A stretch of 35,156 nt of DNA, from contig JAUXGL010000021.1 in the NCBI GenBank assembly GCA_030622135.1, positions 1-35,156 on the forward strand, given 5' to 3'. The DNA comes from Deltaproteobacteria bacterium. GTDB taxonomy: Bacteria > Myxococcota > B64-G9. Below, piece after piece: positions 15,183-24,950 of the stretch; position 1 is the stretch's first letter; each line of letters starts with the position of its first letter. Position numbers and translations under genes: made by a program. The notes under the pieces are model-generated. The model worked only from the letters and a program-made list of their open reading frames with translations, had not been told where the DNA came from and ran no database searches.

Positions 15183-16832
15183 GTGTCTGTACCGAGAAGC
15201 CTGCGATTTCTCTGGGTCTTGCTCGCCGTGGTGATTCTGTTCGCCGCGGCGGTGATCGTCTGGACCGATGTGGAGCACCGACGCGTGCGCCGGGATTTTG
15301 ACCGGGTTTTCGAGGGACACGTCGAGTCGGTTGCCCGGCTGATCTGGGAAAGCACCCGGGGAGCCGCCCGGGCGCTGGATACGCTGTACGCGTTGTCCGA
15401 AGAATCGCTGGTTCTTACCGCCCGGCTGATCGCTCGCGTCGACTTGGAGGATTCCAAAGAGAGGGAACGGCTGGAGTCGGGAGGAGTGCGGGCCTGGCTG
15501 GTCGGAAAGCCCGGGGAGGAACCCGCCGGTAACTGGGGGCCGATCGGAGAGGACAATCGGGACGGGTTCAAGGAGGAGATACAAAACGTGGGTGAAGGCG
15601 AGATCGTCGAGGATGGTCGGGCGGGTCGTTATGGTTTGTACTGCGCGCACTTCTGCGTTCATGGCCGGACGGTGTTCGTGTGCCGGGATGCCGGAGAGCT
15701 TGCCGGGCTACGGCGGGAAACCGGCCTGGGGTCCCTGTTGCGCCAGGTGGTCGGCAAGGGGGTGGTCTACGCAGTCATCCAGGATGAGGCCGGCGTGTTG
15801 GCCGGCTCTCCCGGGGCGCGGGTTTCATCTTTTGAAAAAGACCATGAGCTTGGCGCGGTGCTGGCCGGCGACCGGCAAGGCATGACCTTCAGGATGATAG
15901 AGAAGCTCGACAAGCCGTTGTTTGAGGGGCTGGGGCGGTTCCCGCTGCCTGACGGGACCACCGCGCTTCTGCGGGTGGGGGTGGATGCCTCGCCCAGGTT
16001 GGCGGTGCAGGCAGGTGTCAAGTGGCGCCACCGCATACTATACCTGGTGGTGGGGCTGCTGGTGCTGATCTCTTTCGCGGGTGCCTGGTTGCTGGACCGT
16101 TGGACCAAACGAAGGCGGGAGGCCGAGCGGTTGCTGGCCGTCCGGGAGGAGGAGAGCCGCCACTGGCAGACCATCTCCCAGATGGCCCAGACGGTGGCCC
16201 ACGAGGTGCGCAATCCCCTCAATACGCTCAAGATGGCCGCGCAGCGCCTACAGCGCGAGTTCTCCATCCAAGCTGCCGAACGATGCGATTACCAGGAGCT
16301 GATCGGCATGTTGCAGAACGAGGCGGACCGGGTCAATCAGGTGGTCTCGGAGTTCATGGAGTTGGGCAAGCCGCTGGTCTTGGAGCTTGAGAGCCTGCCG
16401 CTTTCGGAGGTTCTCGATGAGGCGCTGATGCCGCTCTGCGTCCGTGCCGGGCAGGAGGGCAAGCGCATCGGGGTGGACCCAGCCGCCGGAAAGCAGGCCC
16501 GCCTGGATCGCCGCCGCTTTGCCCAGATCGTCTCCAACCTGGTGGGCAACGCCCTGGATGCCGTGGACCCAGGCGGCGCGGTACGGGTGCGGGCGGATGT
16601 TTGTGCCGACGGCCTGCACCTGGCGATCATCGACGACGGTCCGGGAATGGACGCCCAGACGCTCGAGCGGGTGCAGAAACCATTCATTACCACCAAGGCC
16701 CGGGGAACCGGCCTGGGGCTTTCCATCGCCCGGCGCCTGATCGAGGCGCACCAGGGCTCGTTCGAGCTTTCGTCCGAACCGGGAAAGGGGACGCAAGCGC
16801 GCGTGCTCTTTCCGCTGAAACCGGAGGTATAA
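15183..16832 (+). CDS. Membrane sensor histidine kinase (NtrB/ZraS-type)
   Basis: This 549-residue kinase has TM1 at about 9-27, an extracytoplasmic sensor region of about 250 residues with PAS/CACHE-like character, and TM2 at about 285-304. A DHp domain follows with the H-box TVAHEVRNPL (His340), then an HATPase domain with SNLVGNALDAV (N), IDDGPGMD (G1) and GTGLGLSIARRL (G2). The GTG at 15183 was chosen because AAGAAGGG precedes it and the TM starts at once; a GTG at 15162 would add seven residues. It ends 1 bp before the response regulator gene, which it presumably phosphorylates. The stimulus is unknown. It follows the ABC operon after a hairpin, so it may be a separate unit. Confidence 0.9.
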   Translation: MSVPRSLRFLWVLLAVVILFAAAVIVWTDVEHRRVRRDFDRVFEGHVESVARLIWESTRGAARALDTLYALSEESLVLTARLIARVDLEDSKERERLESGGVRAWLVGKPGEEPAGNWGPIGEDNRDGFKEEIQNVGEGEIVEDGRAGRYGLYCAHFCVHGRTVFVCRDAGELAGLRRETGLGSLLRQVVGKGVVYAVIQDEAGVLAGSPGARVSSFEKDHELGAVLAGDRQGMTFRMIEKLDKPLFEGLGRFPLPDGTTALLRVGVDASPRLAVQAGVKWRHRILYLVVGLLVLISFAGAWLLDRWTKRRREAERLLAVREEESRHWQTISQMAQTVAHEVRNPLNTLKMAAQRLQREFSIQAAERCDYQELIGMLQNEADRVNQVVSEFMELGKPLVLELESLPLSEVLDEALMPLCVRAGQEGKRIGVDPAAGKQARLDRRRFAQIVSNLVGNALDAVDPGGAVRVRADVCADGLHLAIIDDGPGMDAQTLERVQKPFITTKARGTGLGLSIARRLIEAHQGSFELSSEPGKGTQARVLFPLKPEV

Positions 16833-16833
16833 A

Positions 16834-18198
<1,365 letters not shown>

Positions 18199-18250
18199 TC
18201 CGAGAGACCGTGGAAACCGTGGGGATCCTGGTAGGCGCTGTGCCTTTCGG

Positions 18251-19660
18251 TTATTCCAGGGTGATCAGATCCAATTCGACCGGTTCCGGGGTTGCAATCT
18301 GGCAGGCCAGGATGGTTTCGTACTCGGGCAGGCATCGGCCGGCGCTCTGATCGCGGTCGATCCACCAGCGCTGCAGGACCAGGGCCTGGCGGCCCTTGAG
18401 CTCGGGAGGCGGCTGCTTTTCGGGATCGTAGGGTATGTTGGGCACCAGCCAGTGGGTCTTCCCGTTTTCGTCGTCCACCGAAACCGCCAGGGTATCGAAC
18501 TGCAGGGATGTCGGCTGATCCTCGCGCAGTGGGTTCCGGGGGTGGGTGTGCACCAGGGCGAAACGGGGCTTCAGGCCGGCGTCATCTAGGATTCGAAAGG
18601 CCAGCGCCGACCAGGAGCCGGGATTTCCCTTGCGCTTGGCCGCGGTTTTCCCCACGGGCTCGCGGGGGATCCAGCGCATCCAGTAGAGGGTGTTTACCTC
18701 TTGGATGTGGATCCATCGGTGCATCCAGTTACCCACCGCCTGGATGCGGCGCAGCTTCTGGTTGTCCTTGACCTCGGTCAGCAGGAACGGGTTGACCAGA
18801 TCTCGTCCCTCGATGTTGCCCGAGTGCACCATCCACAGGGCGGTCCGGAGGATCTGGCCCCGTAAGTGGTTCCAGCTCGGGCAGCGGGGGCTGAGCAGGA
18901 CGAAGGGGAGCCGGGCTTGGCTGATGGGCATCAGGGGCTTCTTCAGCTCGAACACCATGGGGTATTCTTTCTCCGCGCTGGTGCGGAAGACGCCGCCGGA
19001 GGCGTCCACGGTGCCCGCGGCCATGTCCGAGCGGTACGAGTCGTCCGGATGTCCGAAGGTTGCCTTGGAATGCAGCACGCAGAACTTGTCGCTGCCGAAA
19101 AGCCAGCGCAGCTGATCGGGGCCGGAGACCGGACGGATGATCTCCACGGTGTCGCCCACCTTTAAGCTGGCGATGCGGAAGGTCGTCTTGCGGGGAAAGG
19201 AGTGTTCGCAGGGCCAGTCGGCCAGGGTGGCCATTCCCACTGAATCCACCCGGATCTTGCGGGGCGTGTTGTCCTCCATCCAGACGTTGACCTCCACCGG
19301 CGGTGTTTTCTCTCGGTAGTGAACCACCGAGAACTCCGCGGCCGGCTTGATCCCCTTTTCCGAGAGAACCTTAATCAGCCTCCGGTGCACTACCATTCGC
19401 TTGGTGGGTGTCTCGGTGACGGCTCCTCCGCCTTCCTCTCCCAACAGGAGGTAGGGAGTTTTATCGTAGCCGTTGCCCCAGTAATCGGAATACAAGTCGT
19501 CTTCTACGACCAGAGCGCCGGGACCCTGGGTGCAGCGTTGCAGGAAGGTGCTGTCCACCTGGGACAGGTTGACCAGGGGAACCTTCTTGGCACATCCCCC
19601 AACGAGAACGAACAACAGAAGCACTCCGCCCAGCAGTGTCAGCGGTGAATAACGTCGCAT
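18251..19660 (-). CDS. Lipoprotein with DUF3857/transglutaminase-like fold, catalytic residues missing
   Basis: This is a 469-residue lipoprotein with the signal peptide RRYSPLTLLGGVLLLFVLVGGC (lipidated Cys23). AAGGAGA 6 nt before the ATG at 19658-19660 fixes the start; an upstream ATG would add 22 residues. The middle part (about 120-205) resembles DUF3857. The C-terminal part resembles the transglutaminase-like domain usually linked to it. Where active members have GxCxD, this one reads GNPGS (345-349), followed by the conserved ALAFRILDDAGLKPRFALVHT helix-strand. FDTLAV (388-393) and WLVPN (404-408) replace the usual His- and Asp-bearing strands. It is therefore probably a non-catalytic relative. 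It converges with the sigma-54 regulator gene. Confidence 0.75.
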   Translation of the reverse strand: MRRYSPLTLLGGVLLLFVLVGGCAKKVPLVNLSQVDSTFLQRCTQGPGALVVEDDLYSDYWGNGYDKTPYLLLGEEGGGAVTETPTKRMVVHRRLIKVLSEKGIKPAAEFSVVHYREKTPPVEVNVWMEDNTPRKIRVDSVGMATLADWPCEHSFPRKTTFRIASLKVGDTVEIIRPVSGPDQLRWLFGSDKFCVLHSKATFGHPDDSYRSDMAAGTVDASGGVFRTSAEKEYPMVFELKKPLMPISQARLPFVLLSPRCPSWNHLRGQILRTALWMVHSGNIEGRDLVNPFLLTEVKDNQKLRRIQAVGNWMHRWIHIQEVNTLYWMRWIPREPVGKTAAKRKGNPGSWSALAFRILDDAGLKPRFALVHTHPRNPLREDQPTSLQFDTLAVSVDDENGKTHWLVPNIPYDPEKQPPPELKGRQALVLQRWWIDRDQSAGRCLPEYETILACQIATPEPVELDLITLE

Positions 19661-19778
19661 CGGTTGTCTCCTTTTCTTTTTCTCACCTAATGGGTTTTTC
19701 CTACCACCCCGACCGTTAATTTTCAACCGGTACGCTTGATCGATAATTCCCAGTCCCTTTGGGGTTTCAATGGTTGGT

Positions 19779-19807
19779 TTGAGCCGGACCGGGAACCGTT
19801 GTAGTAT
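19779..19807 (+). promoter_or_regulatory. Probable sigma-70 promoter of the TPR/VWA genes
   Basis: TTGAGC (19779-19784) and TAGTAT (19802-19807) are spaced by exactly 17 bp. Each matches 4 of 6 consensus positions, and the pair sits just upstream of the ctggag ribosome-binding site and the ATG at 19831. Confidence 0.45.
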
Positions 19808-19830
19808 TCCCGTTCTGGAGTCGTGATTTC

Positions 19831-20736
19831 ATGACGCGCTGCGGAGCTTTTTTTCTTACTCTGTTTTTGTGCGCCCAGTTCGCATCCGCGAACGATCCGG
19901 GCGCCGAGGCGGGTCTGCGTTTTGCAGAGTCGCTCTTCGCCGAGCGGGACTATTTCCGGGCCATCACCGAGTACAAGCGTTACCTCTACCTGCGCCCGGA
20001 TTCAAAAAAGGCGCCCTGGGTGCGCTTCCGCATTGGCGAGAGTTACCTGGCCGGCGGGAAGTTGGATGCGGCCCGCTTCGCCTTCGAGGATCTCCTCGAG
20101 ACCCAAAAGGATCCCCGGGTGCGCCGCTGGGCGTTCCTTTCCATGGCCCGGACGTTTTACCGGCGGGGAATGTTGAGACAGTCCGCCGGCGTGCTGGATG
20201 AGATCATCCCCCGGCTGCAAGATCCGGCGCTGAAGGGTCACGCTTTCTATCTCTCCGGCTGCGCTCGTCTCAAGATCGGCTTGGCCAAGTCCGCCCGGTC
20301 TGCTTTCGATCAAGTGGGATCCGATCACGAGCTGGTCGAACGGGCCCGGTGGTTGTCGTCCCAGGTGATGCGTGTGGAAGATCTGCCCGAAAAAAGCCCG
20401 GTGTTCGCCGGGGTGCTTTCGATCGTCCCGGGCCTTGGCCACATCTACCTGGGCGAGTACGCCGTGGCCTTCACCGCCTTTTGCTGGAACGGCGTGTTTG
20501 GCTTCGCCACCTACGGCGCCTTCCAGCGGGGCCACTACGGCGTCGGCGCCCTGCTGGCGGCCATGGAGCTCTTGTGGTACTCCGGCACCATCTACGGCGC
20601 CGTCTCCGGCGCACACCGATACAACCGCGACGCGCGTCTAAACTTCTTAGACGAGCTCGATGAAGGGGCCGGCCTGGACATCCCCTTTCCCAAACCGGAG
20701 GCGGTGGGTACAATCCTTATCCAAGGTGAATTCTGA
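19831..20736 (+). CDS. TPR protein with C-terminal membrane segments
   Basis: This is a 301-residue exported or membrane protein. The N-terminus (TRCGAFFLTLFLCAQFASA) is a Sec-type signal peptide. Residues about 25-190 contain TPR-like helices (AESLFAERDYFRAITEYKRYLYLRPDS, IGESYLAGGKLDAARFAFEDLL). After a linker the chain has SIVPGLGHIYLGEYAVAFTAFCWNGVFGFATYGAF, two or more hydrophobic helices with a PGxGxxYxG motif resembling TM2/DUF5683-type modules. The 14-bp gap to the VWA lipoprotein gene suggests co-transcription. Function is unknown; a scaffold at the envelope is plausible. Confidence 0.82.
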   Translation: MTRCGAFFLTLFLCAQFASANDPGAEAGLRFAESLFAERDYFRAITEYKRYLYLRPDSKKAPWVRFRIGESYLAGGKLDAARFAFEDLLETQKDPRVRRWAFLSMARTFYRRGMLRQSAGVLDEIIPRLQDPALKGHAFYLSGCARLKIGLAKSARSAFDQVGSDHELVERARWLSSQVMRVEDLPEKSPVFAGVLSIVPGLGHIYLGEYAVAFTAFCWNGVFGFATYGAFQRGHYGVGALLAAMELLWYSGTIYGAVSGAHRYNRDARLNFLDELDEGAGLDIPFPKPEAVGTILIQGEF

Positions 20737-20750
20737 ACTGGAGGTATTCA

Positions 20751-22688
20751 ATGAAGCTCGATTCCATTCGTGGTGCAATTATCCTGAGCATTTCCGTCCT
20801 GTTCATCTGGTCCTGCGCCGTCCCTGGGGCCAGGCCGACGACGCACGAGACATCCGAGGAAGGCGAGTCCACCACCGAGGCGACCACCACCGCCGACTCC
20901 GCTCCCGCCGAGATGATCATGGACCGGCGCATCTCGAAGGCGGAAGGCAAGCGGCCGTCCGAGCCGAGCGGGAGGCCCGAGGCGGAGGCGGAGGCGGAGG
21001 CGGAGGCGGAGGAGAAAAAGTCCTTCGCCGAGCCGCCACCGTCTCCGAAAAAGGATAAGAAAGAGGATTATCATTTCTCGGACGACGAGGTGTCGGGCGA
21101 TCTCAGAAAGCTCGAGCCTAAGCCGCCCCTGAAGGGAAAGAGTCGGGGAAGGCGCATCAAGCCTTCTTCGGCGGGCGTGAAGGCGGGATCGGCGGACGAC
21201 AACATGCAGTTCCATGCTTTCTTGGAGTTTCTGGAGGAGAACGGACGTCTGGGCCTTCTGTGCGACGTCTCCGAGCGCATCGTGGTTTCGGTCAAGGACA
21301 AGGCCGGGCTGCCCCTGGCCGATGCGCTGGTGACCGTATGGGACGGAAAGAAAAAGTTGCTAGAAAGACGGACGTACGCGGACGGGCGGGCGCTGATCTT
21401 TCCCTCGGAATCCAAGGATCTGCAGGGGCAGTCGGTCAAGGTGGTGGTGCGCTACGGGACCAAGGAGAAGGAGTCCTTCCTCAACGTCTCCCGCAAGCAC
21501 AAGCTCGACTTCCAGCTCGACTTCGAGCGTAACGAGCTTAGGCAGGTTTCCCTGGACATCGCCTTCGTGCTGGATACCACCGGCAGCATGGGGGACGAGC
21601 TGCAGCGGCTGAAGCAGACCCTGGAGTATATCCATTTCCAGATCAACCACTTGGTTCCCAAGCCCGACGTCCGCTTCGGTATGGTCCTCTTCCGCGACAC
21701 CACCGACGACTACCGGACCAAGGTAATGGCCTTCACCGCGGACTTGGCGCAGTTCTCCCGGGACCTGGACAAGGTGCGGGCCGGCGGGGGCGGGGACAAC
21801 CCCGAGGACGTGCAGGCGGGTTTGAAGGATGCCATGACAAAACTGAAATGGCGCGATCGGGGGGCCAAGCTGGCGTTTTTAGTCGGGGACGCGCCGCCAC
21901 ACCTCGACTACGGGCAGAAGTACACCTATGTCAGCGCCATGCGGGACGCGGCCAAGCAGGGGATCAAGATCGCCAGCATTGGGGCCTCGGGGCTGGATAC
22001 GCAGGCGGAGCTGGTCTGGCGGCAGATCGCTCAGTACACCATGGCCCCCTTCGTTTTCCTTACTTACGGAGAGTCCGGCGACAGCGAGGGTTCTCCCTCG
22101 ACCGTCTCGCACCACGTGGGATCCAACTGGGTAGCCGAGAACCTGGACGCCATCATCATCCGCATGGTCAAGGTCGAGCTGGCCCATTATTCCCCCAAGG
22201 GCGCCCAGCCCAAAGAGGACTTCTTCTTGGCGTCCCACAACCCGGAAGTGGCGGCGGACGACGTGCTCGATGATCTCTTCCGCCAGTCGGTCAAGCAGCT
22301 GGTCGACTATTGCGTCCTGCGCCTCGAGCCCCGCACCCCCACGGTGGTGCTGCCCATCAAGTTCAAGGGCGAGCAGCTTAAGGTCCCTTCCCAGAAACTG
22401 GAGAACCGCCTGGCGCTGAGCCTGGTCCAGTCGGGCAAGTTTCAGCTGGTCGAGAAGAAGGATCTCCCCGACTTGATCAAGACCCTCTCTGAGCAGTACT
22501 CGCTCAAATACGATGGTGACAAGGTGGCCGAGATGGGCAAGCTCATTCCCGCCAAGCTGGCCATATTCACCCACGTCGGTGGCGGCAAGGGCCGGGTGGA
22601 GATGCTGATCAAGCTGGTCCGCCTGGAGACCGGCGAGATCCTCTCCTTGTCGCTTCTGAAGATCGAGAAAGGGTTGCTAGGCACTTGA
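20751..22688 (+). CDS. VWA domain lipoprotein with LpoB-like C-terminus
   Basis: This is a 645-residue lipoprotein: IILSISVLFIWSC gives a lipobox with Cys22. A low-complexity linker follows, including (Glu-Ala)5. Residues about 175-255 look like an Ig/carboxypeptidase-regulatory-like fold (VTVWDGKKKL). The VWA domain starts at about 265 with IAFVLDTTGSMGDE, a DxTGSM MIDAS motif, and continues with FRDTTDDY, GGGGDNPEDVQAGL and LVGDAPPHLDY. The C-terminal 120 residues (ENRLALSLVQSGKFQLVEKKDL, then LAIFTHVGGG) resemble LpoB/CsgG-like domains. GGAG precedes the ATG. It sits behind the TPR gene and probably forms an envelope complex with it. Confidence 0.88.
   Translation: MKLDSIRGAIILSISVLFIWSCAVPGARPTTHETSEEGESTTEATTTADSAPAEMIMDRRISKAEGKRPSEPSGRPEAEAEAEAEAEEKKSFAEPPPSPKKDKKEDYHFSDDEVSGDLRKLEPKPPLKGKSRGRRIKPSSAGVKAGSADDNMQFHAFLEFLEENGRLGLLCDVSERIVVSVKDKAGLPLADALVTVWDGKKKLLERRTYADGRALIFPSESKDLQGQSVKVVVRYGTKEKESFLNVSRKHKLDFQLDFERNELRQVSLDIAFVLDTTGSMGDELQRLKQTLEYIHFQINHLVPKPDVRFGMVLFRDTTDDYRTKVMAFTADLAQFSRDLDKVRAGGGGDNPEDVQAGLKDAMTKLKWRDRGAKLAFLVGDAPPHLDYGQKYTYVSAMRDAAKQGIKIASIGASGLDTQAELVWRQIAQYTMAPFVFLTYGESGDSEGSPSTVSHHVGSNWVAENLDAIIIRMVKVELAHYSPKGAQPKEDFFLASHNPEVAADDVLDDLFRQSVKQLVDYCVLRLEPRTPTVVLPIKFKGEQLKVPSQKLENRLALSLVQSGKFQLVEKKDLPDLIKTLSEQYSLKYDGDKVAEMGKLIPAKLAIFTHVGGGKGRVEMLIKLVRLETGEILSLSLLKIEKGLLGT
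20979..21008 (+). repeat. (GAGGCG)5 hexanucleotide microsatellite inside the VWA gene
   Basis: Five perfect copies of GAGGCG encode (Glu-Ala)5 in the linker before the folded domains. The unit is a multiple of three, so copy-number changes alter linker length without a frameshift. Confidence 0.9.
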
Positions 22689-22731
22689 GGCGGCAAGAGG
22701 GGTTGCGGTGCCGGTGGTTCGGAAGAAGTAG

Positions 22732-23274
22732 CTACACCAGCAGGCTGGAAATCAGTTTGCGAAATTCGGGCATCATTAGGAAGGTGAATTTCACTCCGCC
22801 GAAGGTCACCCGGTCACCTGAGTTCAGTTTGCTGGGATCTCCCCGGCCTTGTATCGCTACCGGCTTGCCGTTCTGGAGGGTTCCGTTCTGGGAGCTCATG
22901 TCTTGAATGTGGAACTCTCCTCCGATTCTCCGGACCAGGTAGGCATGGACGGCCGAGACAGACTCGTTCGGGATGACGATCTCGTTGCTCTCGACCCGAC
23001 CCACCCAGAAAATGTTCTTATCGGGATTCTCCTCGACGGTTTTGTGGATCGGGAAAACCAGGCAGTCTGCCTTGGGGTTGAACGGTTGGTGGTCGGAAGA
23101 CAGAGGAGCTTCCAGGCTGATGGTTCGCTTCTGATCCATGGTGACTTTATAATCCCCAAGGGGGCCATGGTGGAGGAAGAACGCTTCGCCAAAGCGTTTG
23201 GCAAAGGTGGCCGGATCGAACCCCCGGCATCTCACCAAGTAGTCTCCAAGCTGAATATGGTACTGCTTCTCCAT
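22732..23274 (-). CDS. FHA domain protein
   Basis: This is a 180-residue protein when started at the ATG at 23272-23274 (MEKQYHIQLGDYLVRC). An upstream ATG at 23380 would add 36 residues that look unstructured and would overlap the divergent gene. Neither start has a clear Shine-Dalgarno. Residues about 85-165 are an FHA fold: FWVGRVESNEIVIPNESVSAVHAYL contains GR and SxxH, followed by DMSSQNGTLQNGKPV. It should bind phospho-Thr peptides, so a Ser/Thr kinase elsewhere is implied. The N-terminal 80 residues are a family-unknown module. Confidence 0.85.
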   Translation of the reverse strand: MEKQYHIQLGDYLVRCRGFDPATFAKRFGEAFFLHHGPLGDYKVTMDQKRTISLEAPLSSDHQPFNPKADCLVFPIHKTVEENPDKNIFWVGRVESNEIVIPNESVSAVHAYLVRRIGGEFHIQDMSSQNGTLQNGKPVAIQGRGDPSKLNSGDRVTFGGVKFTFLMMPEFRKLISSLLV

Positions 23275-23371
23275 AATTACATGTATTTCTACATCATTTT
23301 CCGTGGTGATGCAACAATTCTGGCTCGGGGTTGGCGGATTTTGAGCCAAGATGGTATTAAAGCGGGCGGAA

Positions 23372-24580
23372 ATGGAGATCAAGAACTATCTCATAATCGG
23401 GACCGGTGTTGCCGGGACCGCGTCTGCCGCGGCGATTCGCGAGCACGACCCGGAGGGCCGGATTTTTTTGCTTGGCGACGAAGAGCTTCCCCTGTATTCC
23501 CGGATTCGCCTGCCCGAGTACCTGACCGGCCGGGTCGAGCGGGAGCGCCTGGTGATCCAAAAGCCCCGATGGTATTCCGATCGGCGGATTGACCTGATGA
23601 CCGGGACCCGGGCGGAGTCCATCGAGGCCCAAGCCGGCCGGGTTTTTCTATCCGGCGGCTCCGCTCTTTCCTACGACCGGCTCCTTTTGGCCACCGGGGC
23701 AGGCTGCTGGGTTCCACCGGTTTCGGGCCGCGGGCTGCCCGGGATCCTCACCGTGCGTACGGTGGCGGACGTCGACCGGCTGAAGTCCGCGGCCGCCGGG
23801 CGGGCGGCCGCCGTGGTTGTCGGCGGCGGCTTGCTGGGGCTGGAGATGGCCGGCGCCATGGGCCAAATCGGCCTCGAGGTCACCGTTGTAGAGGTGGCCC
23901 CCTGGCTGCTTCCCCGTCAGCTCGACCGGGAGGGAGGGGAGTTGCTTCAGCGCGTTCTGGAGAAGCGGGGAATTCGTTTTTTAGTGGGAGCGCGGGTGGA
24001 TTCGTTCTCCGGAAAAGATCACGTAGAAGTGGTGTGCCTGACCGGCGGTGCTGAGCTGGCGGCAGCGGTCGTGCTGGTATCGGCCGGCATCCAGCCGGAC
24101 GTGGCGTTGGCGCGCGAGGCCGGGATCGAGATTCAAAAGGGCATCACAGTCGACGACCGCATGGCCACCTCGCTGCCGGGTGTCTACGCCGCCGGCGATT
24201 GCGCCCTGCACCGGGGGATAACCTACGGGCTCTGGCCCGCCGCCGAGGCCCAGGGCAAGGTGGCCGGTGCCCAGATGGCCGGCTTTGGGTCGACCTATAA
24301 TGGCACGCTGCCCAGCCACACTCTCAAGGTCAGCGGCGTCGATGTGTTCTCGGCGGGCAGGTTCGATATCGACGATGAGGCTCACTGCAAGCGGAATCGC
24401 GGAGAAGAAACCTACCAAAAAGAAGTCTTCGACGACGATGGTAACACGGTGGGAGCCATCCTGATCGGCGATCTCGGAGACCGCAACAAAATCACAGCGC
24501 GGCTCCGCACCAAGGGCACAACAAACAACGCCGCCGCACCAAAACCGTTCGCTGCGCTCACTGGCGAGAAGCCTGAGTGA
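23372..24580 (+). CDS. FAD-dependent NAD(P)H oxidoreductase (NirB/rubredoxin-reductase-like)
   Basis: This 402-residue flavoprotein has an FAD-binding N-terminus (YLIIGTGVAGTASAAAI, GxGxxG), an NAD(P)-binding motif (AVVVGGGLLGLEMAGAM at about 150-167) and the second FAD motif GVYAAGDCA. The layout is that of Pyr_redox_2 enzymes such as rubredoxin, nitrite or ferredoxin reductase subunits. There is no redox-active CxxC, so it is not a disulfide reductase. I chose the ATG at 23372 because the Rossmann motif starts right after; an ATG at 23351 would add 7 residues. The acceptor protein is not encoded nearby. The C-terminal 20 residues are low complexity. Confidence 0.88.
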   Translation: MEIKNYLIIGTGVAGTASAAAIREHDPEGRIFLLGDEELPLYSRIRLPEYLTGRVERERLVIQKPRWYSDRRIDLMTGTRAESIEAQAGRVFLSGGSALSYDRLLLATGAGCWVPPVSGRGLPGILTVRTVADVDRLKSAAAGRAAAVVVGGGLLGLEMAGAMGQIGLEVTVVEVAPWLLPRQLDREGGELLQRVLEKRGIRFLVGARVDSFSGKDHVEVVCLTGGAELAAAVVLVSAGIQPDVALAREAGIEIQKGITVDDRMATSLPGVYAAGDCALHRGITYGLWPAAEAQGKVAGAQMAGFGSTYNGTLPSHTLKVSGVDVFSAGRFDIDDEAHCKRNRGEETYQKEVFDDDGNTVGAILIGDLGDRNKITARLRTKGTTNNAAAPKPFAALTGEKPE

Positions 24581-24643
24581 GCAAACCGTGGTCGACCCCG
24601 GCCAGCCGGTCCACGCGTACATCAAGAGTTTCATGAAGGAGCT

Positions 24644-24835
24644 TCAGGACGTCGGCAGGGATTCAGGTGAAGGCCGGATCAGCAAGCGAAGGCTCTCCAT
24701 AGAAACAAGCATGCGTTGCTGGTCTTCCAAAAGGCTCTCGAACCCGTTGTGCTCGTAAAACCGCCGGGCTTCCTCGTCAACCGCATCCACAACCACGGCA
24801 TAGGCAGCGATCTCCTCACTTGCCCTCACAGCCAT
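24644..24835 (-). pseudogene. C-terminal remnant of a GNAT acetyltransferase toxin
   Basis: About 63 codons encode AVRASEEIAAYAVVVDAVDEEARRFYEHNGFESLLED and a tail. This matches the last third of TacT-type GNAT toxins (RASEEIG, V.VDA.DE.A..FY..HGF patterns, from memory of the family). The acetyl-CoA-binding loop and N-terminal half are absent; the sequence upstream of about 24840 is unrelated, and no antitoxin gene is present. It marks the left edge of the rearranged region. Confidence 0.7.
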
Positions 24836-24896
24836 TCTGAAAAAAAGATGATGGGGTCCAAGTAATCGAGGTCTACAAGTAACTACCCCGCTTTCG

Positions 24897-24924
24897 GGCA
24901 GTCCCGACCCAGGTCGGTCTTGCC
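24897..24924 (-). terminator. Hairpin downstream of the nuclease gene
   Basis: CCGACC-CA-GGTCGG forms a perfect inner palindrome (24904-24917), extended after a mismatch by GGCA and TGCC. It lies 27 nt past the stop of the last gene in the lexA/methylase/nuclease operon. No U-tract follows, so its role is tentative. Confidence 0.3.
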
Positions 24925-24950
24925 GAGTTGTTTGCTCCCTCCATACCCGC

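Noticed and set aside
24571-24652. Plus-strand reading TVVDPGQPVHAYIKSFMKEL just after the oxidoreductase stop, possibly a displaced C-terminus
   Set aside because: It looks protein-like but has no start, no recognisable family and no clear frameshift link to the oxidoreductase; evidence is too thin for a feature.
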